A DNA stretch of 64,000 nucleotides, taken from assembly GCF_034313845.1 (NCBI RefSeq), contig NZ_JAVIWN010000004.1. The stretch is one strand, 5' to 3'. Source of the stretch: Actimicrobium sp034313845 (lineage in GTDB: Bacteria > Pseudomonadota > Gammaproteobacteria > Burkholderiales > Burkholderiaceae_D). The position numbers and the translations under genes were made by a program. A model generated the notes under the pieces. The model had not been told where the DNA came from and made no database searches. It saw nothing but the letters and a program-made list of their open reading frames with translations. This document shows, piece after piece, positions 9,251 to 18,073 of this stretch (position 1 is its first letter; each line of letters begins with the position of its first letter).

Positions 9251-9300
9251 GGGTGTCTCCAGGAGTGGGTGGCGCATTTCTGGGAATGCTGGCCGGGTCG

Positions 9301-9314
9301 CGCAAACGTTTGCG
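9301..9314. promoter_or_regulatory. Perfect LacI-type operator, candidate RbsR site
   Basis: CGCAAACGTTTGCG is a 14-bp perfect palindrome with the central CG typical of LacI-family operators. It lies 51 bp upstream of the rbsB start. A second half-site (ACGTTTGCG) follows directly at 9318-9326. The pairing with RbsR is inferred from position and family. Confidence 0.8.
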
Positions 9315-9518
9315 TCTACGTTTGCGGAGTCTACACCGGGAATCTCCGAGAACCTAGATCGATGGCATTTTTAGCCGCATCAAGCGCCTTCGACAAAGTC
9401 ACTTGAGATGGTGCGAACAACAACTGATGCAACGCACCACGGCGGACGGTGATGCACCACGCCATTCACCGGCATGAGGAAAAGCGGCGGATTTTGCCGA
9501 TTTTTTGATGGCATGGCT

Positions 9519-9548
9519 ATTGCATTGCAATATTCAAGTCACTTGAAT
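9519..9548. promoter_or_regulatory. Two abutting palindromes upstream of the ABC-importer operon
   Basis: ATTGCA-T-TGCAAT (9519-9531) is followed at once by ATTCAAGT-C-ACTTGAAT (9532-9548), both perfect around one central base. They lie about 80-110 bp upstream of the binding-protein start. Part of the second (AAGTCACTTGA) recurs at 9396-9406. They are probable operators, perhaps for the XRE-cupin regulator that ends this operon (inference). The rest of the 9251-9627 spacer holds the RbsR operator; I see nothing else defined in it. Confidence 0.5.
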
Positions 9549-9627
9549 TTAATGCAAACCACACGTATTTTTGACTGACTTGCCAATAAAAAAGATTTTG
9601 GATCTTCACCATACAAGGGGAAAAACA

Positions 9628-10803
9628 GTGCGCATCATGCCTTCCGCAGTAAAGACATCGGCTCTGACCGCCGCCATCGGACTGACCTTGCTGGGGGCAC
9701 CGGCCATGGCCAAGGACGTGGTCAAAATCGCCTTCATCGGCCCGCTGACCGGCGGCGTGTCGTCGATCGGACTGGGCGGGCGCAATTCGGCCGAACTCGC
9801 CGTGCGGTTGCGCAATGCCGATCCGAAATCAAAATACACCTACGAACTGGTCATCCAGGATGACGAATGCAAACCCAACGTCGGTGTGCAGGTCGCCACC
9901 AAAGTCGCGGCCGACAACGCCATCATCGCCGGCGTCACGCACTACTGTTCGGCGGTGGCGATGGGCACGGTCGGGGTCTACAACCGTTTCGGCTTGCCGG
10001 TCGTGGTCTGGGGCGCGGTGCTGCCGGACATCACCTATGCCAACAATTACAAGGACGTGCATCGCATCAACGGCACGATGGTCAACCAGAGCGAAGTCGC
10101 CGCCAAGTTCATGACCGGACTCGGCTACAAAAAGTTCGCGATCATCCACGACACCACCGACTACGGCAAAGGCCATAACAAGTACTTTTCCGAATACCTG
10201 AAAAAAGATGGCGGCAGCGTCGTCGCCACCTTCGGCGTCACCGCCGACCAGCAGGACTTCAGCAGCGAACTGACCAAAATCCGCGAACTGAAACCCGACG
10301 TCATCTTCTTCGGCGGCCTCACTCCGCAGGGCGTACGCATCCGCACCCAAATGGAAAAGCTCGGCATCACGGCCGAATTCGAAGGCACCTCGGGCATCAA
10401 GTCCGATGCCTACATCCAGGGAATCGGCAAGGAACTGGCCGAAGGAAGCGTCGCGTTTCTCGAAGGTGCGCCATGGGAAAAACTGCCGGGCGGCCTGACC
10501 TTCGCAGCCAAATACCAGCAACAGAAATTTGGCGAACCGCCAGAAGCCTACGGCCCATTCGCCTACGCCGCTGCCGAACTGATCATCGACGCAGTCGAAA
10601 AAGTCGGCCCCAACCGCAAGAAAGTCCGCGAAGTGCTCAACGCCACCCAAAACGCCGACACCATCATCGGCAAAGTCACCTTCGACGACCATCGCCAGAA
10701 CATCGTCCCGCTCGTCACCAAGTACGTCGTCGACGATGGCAAATGGGTGATCTGGGAAGACAGCAGCTATGGCAAGGGGAAACGGAAGCTGTCGGGTTTG
10801 TAG
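9628..10803 (+). CDS. HAAT-type ABC transporter substrate-binding protein (LivK-like)
   Basis: 391 residues from GTG 9628, which has AGGGG 7-8 nt upstream; a longer frame opening at 9571 lacks a site. The N-terminus (MRIMPSAVKTSALTAAIGLT) is a signal peptide cut near APAMA. The mature protein is a Peripla_BP_6 type protein (VVKIAFIGPLTGGVSSIG, GVTHYCSAVAMGTVGVYN, FGEPPEAYGPFAYAAAELII). It binds an amino acid, amide or related solute for the LivHMGF-like importer downstream. A 1.1-kb repeat field separates it from the permease genes, so transcription of the rest may need read-through or a second promoter. Neighbouring amidohydrolases suggest an amide or ureide substrate. Confidence 0.88.
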   Translation: MRIMPSAVKTSALTAAIGLTLLGAPAMAKDVVKIAFIGPLTGGVSSIGLGGRNSAELAVRLRNADPKSKYTYELVIQDDECKPNVGVQVATKVAADNAIIAGVTHYCSAVAMGTVGVYNRFGLPVVVWGAVLPDITYANNYKDVHRINGTMVNQSEVAAKFMTGLGYKKFAIIHDTTDYGKGHNKYFSEYLKKDGGSVVATFGVTADQQDFSSELTKIRELKPDVIFFGGLTPQGVRIRTQMEKLGITAEFEGTSGIKSDAYIQGIGKELAEGSVAFLEGAPWEKLPGGLTFAAKYQQQKFGEPPEAYGPFAYAAAELIIDAVEKVGPNRKKVREVLNATQNADTIIGKVTFDDHRQNIVPLVTKYVVDDGKWVIWEDSSYGKGKRKLSGL

Positions 10804-10830
10804 GAATTGACGGGCGGGGCTGGTGCGTTT

Positions 10831-10857
10831 GGTGCCATGCCCGTTGGTTATTGCACC
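10831..10857 (+). repeat. Divergent copy of the 27-bp REP-like palindrome
   Basis: 27 nt, arms GGTGCCAT and ATTGCACC. It is the most diverged copy of the family found at 18696, 29039, 34790, 36245, 36292 and 38618. It starts 28 bp beyond the stop of the binding-protein gene. Confidence 0.7.
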
Positions 10858-10869
10858 CTAGGAGCGGCA

Positions 10870-10918
10870 GTTGATGTTGATGTTGATGTTGATGTTGAAG
10901 TGGCAGTTGACGTTGACC
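10870..10918 (+). repeat. GTTGAT hexanucleotide microsatellite
   Basis: Four perfect GTTGAT units (10870-10893) followed by degenerate GTTGAA/GTTGAC units. Noncoding, at the start of the repeat field between the binding-protein and permease genes. Confidence 0.75.
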
Positions 10919-11074
10919 TGTTCCGCATTGAAGCAGCTGCCAAAAGTCGGAGGCAGGCAGGGGATAAGAGTGACGCATGTTTGAGCGAAGCGAGTTTGCG
11001 GCACTCCCCCTGACTGGCTCCGGCTTTTGGGAACCCGAAGGGCAGCCGCTTCGCGGTCGCCTTTTTCTTGGTTA

Positions 11075-11100
11075 CTTCTTTTTGGCGAAGCAAAAAGAAG
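11075..11100. other. Stem-loop with perfect 10-bp arms
   Basis: CTTCTTTTTG and CAAAAAGAAG are separated by GCGAAG. The hairpin lies in a segment (about 10925-11160) without a gene. Other than this hairpin I see nothing definite in that segment. Confidence 0.6.
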
Positions 11101-11171
11101 GGACCGCATGCCGGTCCGGCTGCCGGGCCGCCCCCGGCTAGGTCGTGGCGGAGAGACAACCGTTCAATCAA

Positions 11172-11866
11172 CCGCAGCACCGAATCTGGATGGCAAGCGC
11201 TCCGCAATCCGCAAGCAGGGTCAGAGTAATTTTCGCGATACCCCTGCGAAAAAAACTCTGACCCTGGTTGCTGCCGATGGGGGTTTGCGACGGTGAGCAA
11301 AACCGCGCTCCCGGAGTTTGACGGGAAGGGCAGTAGCCGAGAATCAGCAACCCCGATACGGAATTCGTATGGCAAGCGCTCCGAATCCGCAAGCAGGGTC
11401 AGAGTAATTTTCGCGATACCCCTGCGAAAAAAACTCTGACCCTGGTTGCTGCCGATGGGGGTTTGCGACGGTGAGCAAAACCGCGCTCCCGGAGTTTGAC
11501 GGGAAGGGCAGTAGCCGAATCAGCAACCCCGATACGGAATTCGGATGGCAAGCGCTCCGCAATCCGCAAGCAGGGTCAGAGTAATTTTCGCGATGAAACC
11601 TGCGAAAAAAAACTCTGACCCTGGTTGCTGCCGATGTGGCTTGCGTCGGTGAGCAAAACCGCGCTCCCGGAGTTTGACGGGAAGGGCAGTAGCCGAATCA
11701 GCAACCCCGATACGGAATTCGTTTGGCAAGCGCTCCGAATCCGCAACCAGGGTCAGAGTAATTTTCGCGATACCCCTGCGAAAAAAACTCTGACCCTGGT
11801 TGCTACCGATGTGGCTTGCGACGGTGAGCAAAACCACGTTTCCGGAATTTAACGAGAAAGACCGAA
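11172..11866. repeat. Tandem array of four approximately 177-bp units, each with a long hairpin
   Basis: The marker GGTCAGAGTAATTTTCGCGA begins at 11219, 11397, 11574 and 11751, giving periods of 178, 177 and 177 bp. In each unit CAGGGTCAGAGT pairs with ACTCTGACCCTG about 30 nt further on, extended by TTTTCGC/GCGAAAA, making a stem of about 20 bp. Between hairpins the shared text includes GTGAGCAAAACC, GGAGTTTGACGGGAAG and CCCCGATACGGAATTC. Small differences (one unit has GATGAAACCTGC in the loop) show the copies have diverged slightly. It looks like an amplified REP/BIME-type element. No protein is credible here. Confidence 0.9.
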
Positions 11867-11915
11867 GCTGCAGTAGACGTTGAAGTCGAACCAAACAACC
11901 CACCAAAGGAACCCG

Positions 11916-12845
11916 ATGAGCATGCTAGCTCAATACATCTTCAACGGCCTGATGCTAGGCGTAATCTACGCCATGGTTGCCGTTGGCTTCACGCTGTTTT
12001 TCGGCGTCCTCGACGTCATCAAATTCTCGCACGGCGACACCCTGATGGTCGGCGCATTCGCCGGCCTCGCCACCTCGCTGTGGGTCATCTCGCTCGGCAT
12101 CACCTCACCCTGGATACAACTGGCAGCGGTGGTCATCAGCGCCGTCAGCGTGACCGGTTTACTGGGTGCAGCAATTGCGCGCTTCCTGATTTTGCCGCTG
12201 CATAAAGCACCGCCACTGAACACGCTGCTGGCCACCCTGATGCTCGGCACCGTACTGCGCGAATCGGTGCGGCTGTTCTATCCGGACGGCTCCAATCCCA
12301 AACCCTTCCCGGCCTTGCTCCCCACCGGGTCGATGGAATTTGGCAGCTTCATCTTGCGTGCCGACAGCCTGATCCTGCTCATCAGCGGCATCGCAGCAAT
12401 CACCGGCGTGCATCTGCTGATCACCCGCACCCGCCTCGGCATGGCCATTCGCGCCGTCGCGCAAGACGGTGAAACCGCCCGACTGATGGGTATCAATTTT
12501 GAAGCCGTCGTGCTGCTGACCTTCGCCCTCGGTTCCGGCCTTGCTGCCCTGGCTGGCGTCATGAACGGCCTGTATTACAGCGAAATCAATTTCAGCGTTG
12601 GCCTGCTGCTCGGCGTGATCGGCTTTGCCGCAGCCATCCTCGGCGGGCTGGGCAATATCTACGGTGCGATCATCGGCGGCTTCCTGTTTGCCGGCTTGCA
12701 GGTGTTCGGCAGCGTCGCCCTGCCCGCGTTGTTTCCCGATGTCGCCAGTGCCTACAAGGATGTCTTCGCGTTCGCAGTCGTCATCATCCTGATGGCCTGG
12801 AAACCCACCGGCCTGATCGCCGAGAAATCGAGCGAGCGCGTTTGA
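11916..12845 (+). CDS. HAAT-type ABC transporter permease (LivH-like)
   Basis: 309 residues from ATG 11916, with AAAGGA 6 nt upstream. The LivH hallmarks are present: an opening membrane segment (MLAQYIFNGLMLGVIYAMVA), GVLDVIKFSHGDTLMVGAF, the cytoplasmic loop AIRAVAQDGETARLMGI and the C-terminal GGLGNIYGAIIGG. It is one half of the membrane channel, paired with the following LivM-like permease, whose start overlaps its stop by one base. The substrate is probably the one bound by the protein at 9628-10803. Confidence 0.9.
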   Translation: MSMLAQYIFNGLMLGVIYAMVAVGFTLFFGVLDVIKFSHGDTLMVGAFAGLATSLWVISLGITSPWIQLAAVVISAVSVTGLLGAAIARFLILPLHKAPPLNTLLATLMLGTVLRESVRLFYPDGSNPKPFPALLPTGSMEFGSFILRADSLILLISGIAAITGVHLLITRTRLGMAIRAVAQDGETARLMGINFEAVVLLTFALGSGLAALAGVMNGLYYSEINFSVGLLLGVIGFAAAILGGLGNIYGAIIGGFLFAGLQVFGSVALPALFPDVASAYKDVFAFAVVIILMAWKPTGLIAEKSSERV

Positions 12846-14007
12846 TGACGACTTCTTCCTCCTTCAAAAACCCGGCCATCGTGCTGGCCCTGGCGACCAT
12901 CGCACTCACCGTTTACATGGGGCTGTTCCTGCATGCCGAAACCCAGCTCGGCGTGGCCGTCTTGCTGATCACCGCGGTGATCGCGACCATCCTGTCGCGC
13001 CGCACCGGTGCCACGCAGCAGCTCGAACAATCGGCCGCCCGCCGTCCCGGACTCGCACGTCTGTGGGCACTCGGCGGCATCCTCGCGCTGATCGCTGTGT
13101 TCTATAACGAACACTTCGTGCTGCTGATGATTTGCTCGGTGCTGCTCTACACCACGGCGTGCCTGGGCCTGACACTGCAGTTCGGCTTTTCCGGTGTGGC
13201 CAACTTTGCCGGTGCCGCTTTTTTGGCATCGGCGGTTACACCACGGCGGTGATGGTGACCCATACCGGCGTGCCACACCTGCTAGTCATCGTACTCTCCG
13301 GCCTGATGGCAGCGGGAGTAGGCTCGTTGCTCATTCTGCCGGTGCTGCGCACGCGCGGCCATTACGCGGCGCTGGTGACAATCGCCTTCGGCCTGCTGTT
13401 CAAGACCTTCATCGAAGTCAACAATGTGCTCGGTGGCCCGCAGGGCTTGCAAGTGCCGGGCATGCAGGTGTTCGGACTGGCCTTTAACGACGGCTTTACC
13501 CTGTTCGGACTCGACTTCTCGTTTTATGTCAGTTACGCACTGCTCAGTCTGGCGATCGCCGCCGGCGTGTTCGTGGTGGTCAAGGCGCTGGAACGCTCGT
13601 GGATCGGCCTGAGCATGGACGTGGTGCGCACCGATGAAACTGCCGCCGCCACCTTCGGCCTGCATATCGCGCGCTGGAAAGTGATTGCCTTCATGATGGG
13701 TAATTTCTTCGCCGGTATCGCCGGCAGCGTCTACGCGATGCTGATGGGCTTCATCGCGCCGAACAACTTCACCTTTGCCGACTCGTTGCTGATGCTGTCG
13801 ATCGTGATCCTCGGTGGTCTCGGCAATCCGCTCGGCCTGATCCCGGCGGCCATCATCGTGCTGGTGCTGCCGGAAAAACTGCAATTCATTCAGGAGTACC
13901 GCTATCTGTTTTACGGCGTGCTGGTGATTGCGATCCTGCTGTTCCGCCCCGATGGTCTGTTGCCGCGCAAGACCCGGCTGTTCTTTCAACGCGGAGAAAA
14001 ATCATGA
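12845..14007 (+). pseudogene. HAAT-type ABC transporter permease (LivM-like), one-base frameshift
   Basis: The reading frame from ATG 12845 runs to ...GVANFAGAAF and then shifts; the same protein continues in another frame as FGIGGYTTAV to the stop at 14007. LivM proteins have AAFFGIG(A/G)Y here, so one T is missing from the run of six at 13219-13224. Restoring it gives about 387 residues with the LivM motifs GHYAALVTIAFGLLFKTFIE, GLSMDVVRTDETAAATFGL and GGLGNPLGLIPAA. The N-terminus is longer than usual (about 90 extra residues with two membrane segments). As written, the importer would lack its second permease, unless the ribosome slips at the T run or the base was lost in sequencing. All partner genes look intact, which favours a sequence error or a very recent mutation. 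Confidence 0.85.
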
Positions 14008-14774
14008 TCACCGTGACCGACCTGACGATGCGCTTCGGTGGCCTGACCGCGCTCGATCACCTGAACCTGCATATTAACGAAGGCGAAATCCTCGGGCTGC
14101 TCGGACCGAACGGGTCCGGCAAGACCACGTTTTTCAATGTGCTGACCGGACTGTACAAAGCCAGCGGCGGCAGCATCCTGCTCGATGGCGCCGAAGTCAT
14201 CGGCCAGTCGCCACAAGCGGTTTACCGCAGTGGCGTGGCACGCACCTTCCAGCGTTCACGGCTATCGCTGCCGCTGACCGTGTTCGACAATATCGTCATC
14301 GGCGATTACCAGCACATGAACCGCGGGCTACTCTTCAACCTGTTCCGGCGCACCGCTTTCCGCGCCGAATACGATGCCTATGTGGAGAAGGTCACCGCGC
14401 TGCTCACTATTTTTAGCCCGCCACTGGTGGCACAACTGTTCGAGCCCGTCGAGACCTTTTCGATGATTGACCGGCGTCGCATCGAAGTCTGCCGCGCCCT
14501 GATCAGCCGACCACGCCTGCTGCTGCTCGACGAGCCATCGGCCGGCATGACCCATGATGAAACCGATGCCTTGATGGATGACATCCTGCAGGTCCGTGGC
14601 AAATTGCCAGGCCTGTCGGTGGTACTGATCGAACACCAGATGAACGTCATCAAGCGCATCACCGACCGCTGCCTGGTCCTCAACTACGGCAAGAAAATCG
14701 CCGAAGGCAGCTATGCGGAAATCACCGCTGATCCGGCGGTCCAGACGGCGTATCTCGGGGAGGAAACCGCATGA
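14004..14774 (+). CDS. HAAT-type ABC transporter ATP-binding protein (LivG-like)
   Basis: 256 residues. Walker A is GPNGSGKTTFF, and the Walker B line is LLLLDEPSAGM. The insert between them (NRGLLFNLFRRTAFRAEYDA) and the tail KKIAEGSYAEITADPAVQTA are typical of LivG. The signature stretch reads FSMIDRRRIEVCRALI, in place of the usual LSYGQQRRLEIARAL, so the LSGGQ-like motif is degenerate (SMIDR). The start overlaps the permease stop by 4 nt (ATGA), indicating translational coupling. Confidence 0.9.
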   Translation: MITVTDLTMRFGGLTALDHLNLHINEGEILGLLGPNGSGKTTFFNVLTGLYKASGGSILLDGAEVIGQSPQAVYRSGVARTFQRSRLSLPLTVFDNIVIGDYQHMNRGLLFNLFRRTAFRAEYDAYVEKVTALLTIFSPPLVAQLFEPVETFSMIDRRRIEVCRALISRPRLLLLDEPSAGMTHDETDALMDDILQVRGKLPGLSVVLIEHQMNVIKRITDRCLVLNYGKKIAEGSYAEITADPAVQTAYLGEETA

Positions 14775-15487
14775 CCACATCAACTGCGCTGACCGTGCGC
14801 GGCGTCACGACCGGCTATGACAAGATCAATGTGCTGCACGATGTCAGCATCGACGTCGCGCCCGGAAAAATCACCTGCATCCTCGGTGCCAACGGTGCCG
14901 GCAAGAGCACGCTGATCCGCGCCATCCTCGGCCTGACGCCGCCACGCCAGGGGGACATCCACTGGCAGGGTCGCAACCTTGCCGGTGAAAAAACCCACAA
15001 GATTATCGCCAGCGGGATTGCCTGCATCCCGGAGGGCCGCAAGGTCTTTCCGCGCATGAGCGTGGCTGAAAACCTGGCGCTGGGCGCGTACCTCGAAACC
15101 AATGCAGCCAAAGTACGCGACCGGCTGGACCGCGTCTATGCCATTTTTCCACGCCTCAAGGAACGCGCCGCGCAGCTGGCCGGCACCATGTCCGGCGGCG
15201 AGCAGGCGATGGTCTCGATCGGTCGCGGGTTGATGGCCGAGCCGACGCTGCTGATCATCGACGAGCCGTCGCTGGGCTTGTCGCCACTGTTCGTGCAAGA
15301 GAACTTCAACGTCATCAAGCAGATCAATACGCTTGGCATCACGGTGCTGCTGGTCGAACAGAATGCGCGCCAGACGCTGGCCATTGCCCACCACGGTTAC
15401 GTGCTGTCGCAAGGTCGCGTGGTGGCGCAGGGAACGGCCGCCGAACTGGCCGGCAATGACGAAGTACGCGCCGCGTACTTCGGTTGA
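14771..15487 (+). CDS. HAAT-type ABC transporter ATP-binding protein (LivF-like)
   Basis: 238 residues, normal LivF length. Walker A GANGAGKSTLIRA, signature MSGGEQAMVSIGRGL and Walker B LLIIDEPSLGLSP are all present, as is the LivF-specific IACIPEGRKVFPRMSVAENL. Its start overlaps the LivG-like stop by 4 nt. It pairs with the LivG-like subunit to power the importer. The amidase gene begins 13 bp after its stop. Confidence 0.93.
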   Translation: MTTSTALTVRGVTTGYDKINVLHDVSIDVAPGKITCILGANGAGKSTLIRAILGLTPPRQGDIHWQGRNLAGEKTHKIIASGIACIPEGRKVFPRMSVAENLALGAYLETNAAKVRDRLDRVYAIFPRLKERAAQLAGTMSGGEQAMVSIGRGLMAEPTLLIIDEPSLGLSPLFVQENFNVIKQINTLGITVLLVEQNARQTLAIAHHGYVLSQGRVVAQGTAAELAGNDEVRAAYFG

Positions 15488-15500
15488 GAAGGAACACCCA

Positions 15501-16781
15501 ATGAACGACATACTTGCCCTCCCCGCCAGCGAACTGGTACGCCGCATCAGCGCTCGCGAGATCAGCGCCGAAGCCGTGGTGCGTGCTTACACCGAACGCA
15601 TTCTTGCCAATGACACGCGCATCCATGCCTGGCAATTTTTCGATCCGACACTCGCCCTCGCCCAAGCCCGTGCCTGCGATGCCGGCAGCGCAAGCGGTGC
15701 GCTGCATGGCTTGCCGATCGGGGTCAAGGACCTGATGGATACGGCCGACATGCCGAGCACTTACGGCTCGCCGATTTACGCTGGCCATCGCCCGCGCACC
15801 GATGCGGCGGTGGTTGCGCTCAGCCGCGCCGAAGGAGCCATCGTGATGGGCAAGACCGTCACCACCGAATTCGCCACCTTCACACCGGGACCGACCTGCA
15901 ATCCGCGTGCACCGATCGATCATCCGCACACGCCCGGTGGCTCGTCGAGCGGTTCGGCCGCCGCGGTTGCCGCCGGCATGGTGCCGCTGGCGTTCGGCTC
16001 GCAGACCGCCGGTTCCATCGTGCGACCGGCCGCGTATTGCGGCATCGTCGGCTACAAACCGACTCATGGCACCTTGCCGCTGGCCGGCATCAAGGCGCTC
16101 TCGCCCAGCCTCGACACGGTCGGCGTGCTGGCTCGCAGCGTCGACGATGCGGCGTTCTTTGTCGGTGTCCTCGCACGCCTGCCGCTGCACGCGTTCGCGC
16201 ATGGCCGACTGCGTATCGGCATCTGCCAGACCCCGCACTGGGAGCGCGCCGGCACCGATTCGCGCGCCGCGCTCGCCCGCACCGCCCGCTTGCTCGAACA
16301 GGCCGGTGCCGTGCTCACCGATCTGGTTCTGCCGGAGGCTTGCACTGGCCTGACTGCAGCGCAGATCGACATCATGGGCCATGAAGCCCGCGCCGCCTTT
16401 GCACCGGAACTGGCCACTGATGCGACCGGCCTGAGCGCGGCGTTTGCTGCTTTGCTGAAGTCGGGCAGCGCAGTCGATGGCCAGCGATTTTTTGCCGCAC
16501 AACAGCTGGCCGCCACAGCCCGCCTGGCGGTCGATGCGCTGTTCAACCAGGTCGACATCGTGCTGGCACCGAGTACCGAAGGCGAAGCACCAGCCGGCAT
16601 CGCGGCCACTGGCGATCCGATTTTTAACCGGTTATGGACACTGCTCGGCAACCCCTGCGTGCATGTGCCGACCGGCCTCGGCACTACCGGCATGCCGATC
16701 GGCGTGACGCTGATCGGCCCGCGCTGGGGCGATGCGCAGACCATCGCTGCCGCGCGTGAACTGGAACGCCAGCTCTCATGA
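15501..16781 (+). CDS. Amidase signature family hydrolase
   Basis: 426 residues from ATG 15501, which has AAGGA 7 nt upstream; a longer overlapping frame opening inside livF is not credible. The Ser-Ser-Lys triad of the family can be placed: Lys76 in GLPIGVKDLMDT, cis-Ser148 in PGGSSSGSAAAVAAG and nucleophile Ser172 in GSQTAGSIVRPAAYCG. The spacing from cis-Ser to nucleophile is the usual 24. The enzyme hydrolyses a C-N amide bond; the substrate is unknown. Context (an importer upstream and an N-carbamoyl/ureido hydrolase downstream) suggests stepwise breakdown of an imported amide, ureide or hydantoin-derived compound. Confidence 0.88.
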   Translation: MNDILALPASELVRRISAREISAEAVVRAYTERILANDTRIHAWQFFDPTLALAQARACDAGSASGALHGLPIGVKDLMDTADMPSTYGSPIYAGHRPRTDAAVVALSRAEGAIVMGKTVTTEFATFTPGPTCNPRAPIDHPHTPGGSSSGSAAAVAAGMVPLAFGSQTAGSIVRPAAYCGIVGYKPTHGTLPLAGIKALSPSLDTVGVLARSVDDAAFFVGVLARLPLHAFAHGRLRIGICQTPHWERAGTDSRAALARTARLLEQAGAVLTDLVLPEACTGLTAAQIDIMGHEARAAFAPELATDATGLSAAFAALLKSGSAVDGQRFFAAQQLAATARLAVDALFNQVDIVLAPSTEGEAPAGIAATGDPIFNRLWTLLGNPCVHVPTGLGTTGMPIGVTLIGPRWGDAQTIAAARELERQLS

Positions 16782-18055
16782 ATTTACCGGAGGATGCATT
16801 GAATCAAGCCGAACAAGCGCAGGACCATATCAACAACGATCGCCTGCAACAGGCCATCGCGGCGCTGGCCCGCTTCGGCGGTCGCGATGACGGTGGCGTC
16901 GCGCGCGAGACCCTGACCGCGACGGATCTGGCATCGCGTCGCTATCTGATCGAACAGGCACGCGCACTCGGTTGCGAGGTCTCCGTCGATGATTGCGCCA
17001 ACCTGTTTTTCCGGCGGCCCGGCAGGTGTCCCGAACTGCCATCCGTGCTCACTGGCAGTCACGGCGATACCCAGCCGGTCGGCGGCAAGCTCGACGGTGC
17101 CTACGGAATCCTGGCCGGACTGGAAATCATCGCCGCCCTCAACGATGCGGGCATCACGACCGAGCGATCCATCGATGTGGTGGCCTGGACCAACGAAGAA
17201 GGCAGTCGCTTCGGTCCCGGTGCGATGGGGTCGAGCGCCTATGTCGACTCGTCGCGGCTGGCCGGTTACCGCACGGCGCGCGATGCCGAGGGCATCTTTT
17301 TTGGCGACGCGCTCGACAACGCGCTGGCCGAAGTCACCGACGTGCCACGCCGTCTGATGCCGCAACCGCATGCCGCCTGCATCGAACTGCATATCGAACA
17401 AGGACCGGTGCTGGAACGTGCCGCCATCGCGCTCGGGGTCGTCACCGGCATCCAGTCGGTGCGCTGGTTCACGGTCACCTGCACCGGCATGGCAGCGCAT
17501 GCCGGCACCACGCCAATGGACGAACGCGGCGATGCGATGGCGGTAGCCGTTGGCGTCGCGCAGCAGTTGTACCAGCAAGCCGCGCGTGAATCCGTCCATC
17601 AATTGCGCCTGACGCTGGGACGCTGGCAAGTCAGCCCGAATTCGATCAACACGATTCCGGGCCGGGTAACCTTCAGTGTCGATATGCGCTGTGGCGACGA
17701 AGCCGTGGTGGAACGCTTCGAGCACACGTTGCGGGCACTGCTGCACAACGCGACCTGGCGCGGCAGCATGACCGTCGAACGCATCTTCATGCGTGCGCCC
17801 ACGCTGTTTCCCGAATCGATGCTGACGCTGATCGAACAAGGCTGCACGCGCGCCGACAAGGTGGTGCCGATGCGGCTAACATCGGGAGCCTTCCATGACG
17901 CGATGTATCTGGCAGAACACTGCCCGACCGCCATGATTTTTGTCCCGAGCAAGGACGGCATCAGTCACAATGCGGCCGAAGCCACCGATGCACACGACCT
18001 GTTTCTGGGTGTGCAGGCGCTGGCGTATGCGGTCACGGCACTGGCCAGCCGATAA
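16778..18055 (+). CDS. Zn-dependent N-carbamoyl-amino-acid hydrolase / allantoate amidohydrolase family
   Basis: 425 residues of the M20/HyuC-AllC family. Metal ligands are visible: His in GSHGDTQPVGGKLDGAYG together with the Asp of LDGAYG, the pair in TNEEGSRFGPGAMGS, His in CIELHIEQGPVLE and the final His in DGISHNAAEATD. The dimerisation domain contains TCTGMAAHAGTTPMDERGD. Such enzymes remove a carbamoyl or ureido group, giving ammonia and CO2; candidates are N-carbamoyl amino acids, beta-ureidopropionate or allantoate. The start overlaps the amidase stop by 4 nt, so the two enzymes are made together and probably act in one pathway. Confidence 0.88.
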   Translation: MNLPEDALNQAEQAQDHINNDRLQQAIAALARFGGRDDGGVARETLTATDLASRRYLIEQARALGCEVSVDDCANLFFRRPGRCPELPSVLTGSHGDTQPVGGKLDGAYGILAGLEIIAALNDAGITTERSIDVVAWTNEEGSRFGPGAMGSSAYVDSSRLAGYRTARDAEGIFFGDALDNALAEVTDVPRRLMPQPHAACIELHIEQGPVLERAAIALGVVTGIQSVRWFTVTCTGMAAHAGTTPMDERGDAMAVAVGVAQQLYQQAARESVHQLRLTLGRWQVSPNSINTIPGRVTFSVDMRCGDEAVVERFEHTLRALLHNATWRGSMTVERIFMRAPTLFPESMLTLIEQGCTRADKVVPMRLTSGAFHDAMYLAEHCPTAMIFVPSKDGISHNAAEATDAHDLFLGVQALAYAVTALASR

Positions 18056-18073
18056 CCCTGTGAAGAGGATTGC

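Noticed and set aside
8186..9406. 406-residue rightward frame over rbsB
   Set aside because: Antisense to rbsB, low-complexity Arg/Gln/His composition and no family.
11172..11866. CRISPR array
   Set aside because: Units are 177 bp with no short constant repeats and unique spacers; no cas genes.
10848..11906. Open frames made of the 177-bp units and nearby repeats
   Set aside because: They repeat the same peptide text because the DNA is tandemly repeated; no codon logic or ribosome sites.
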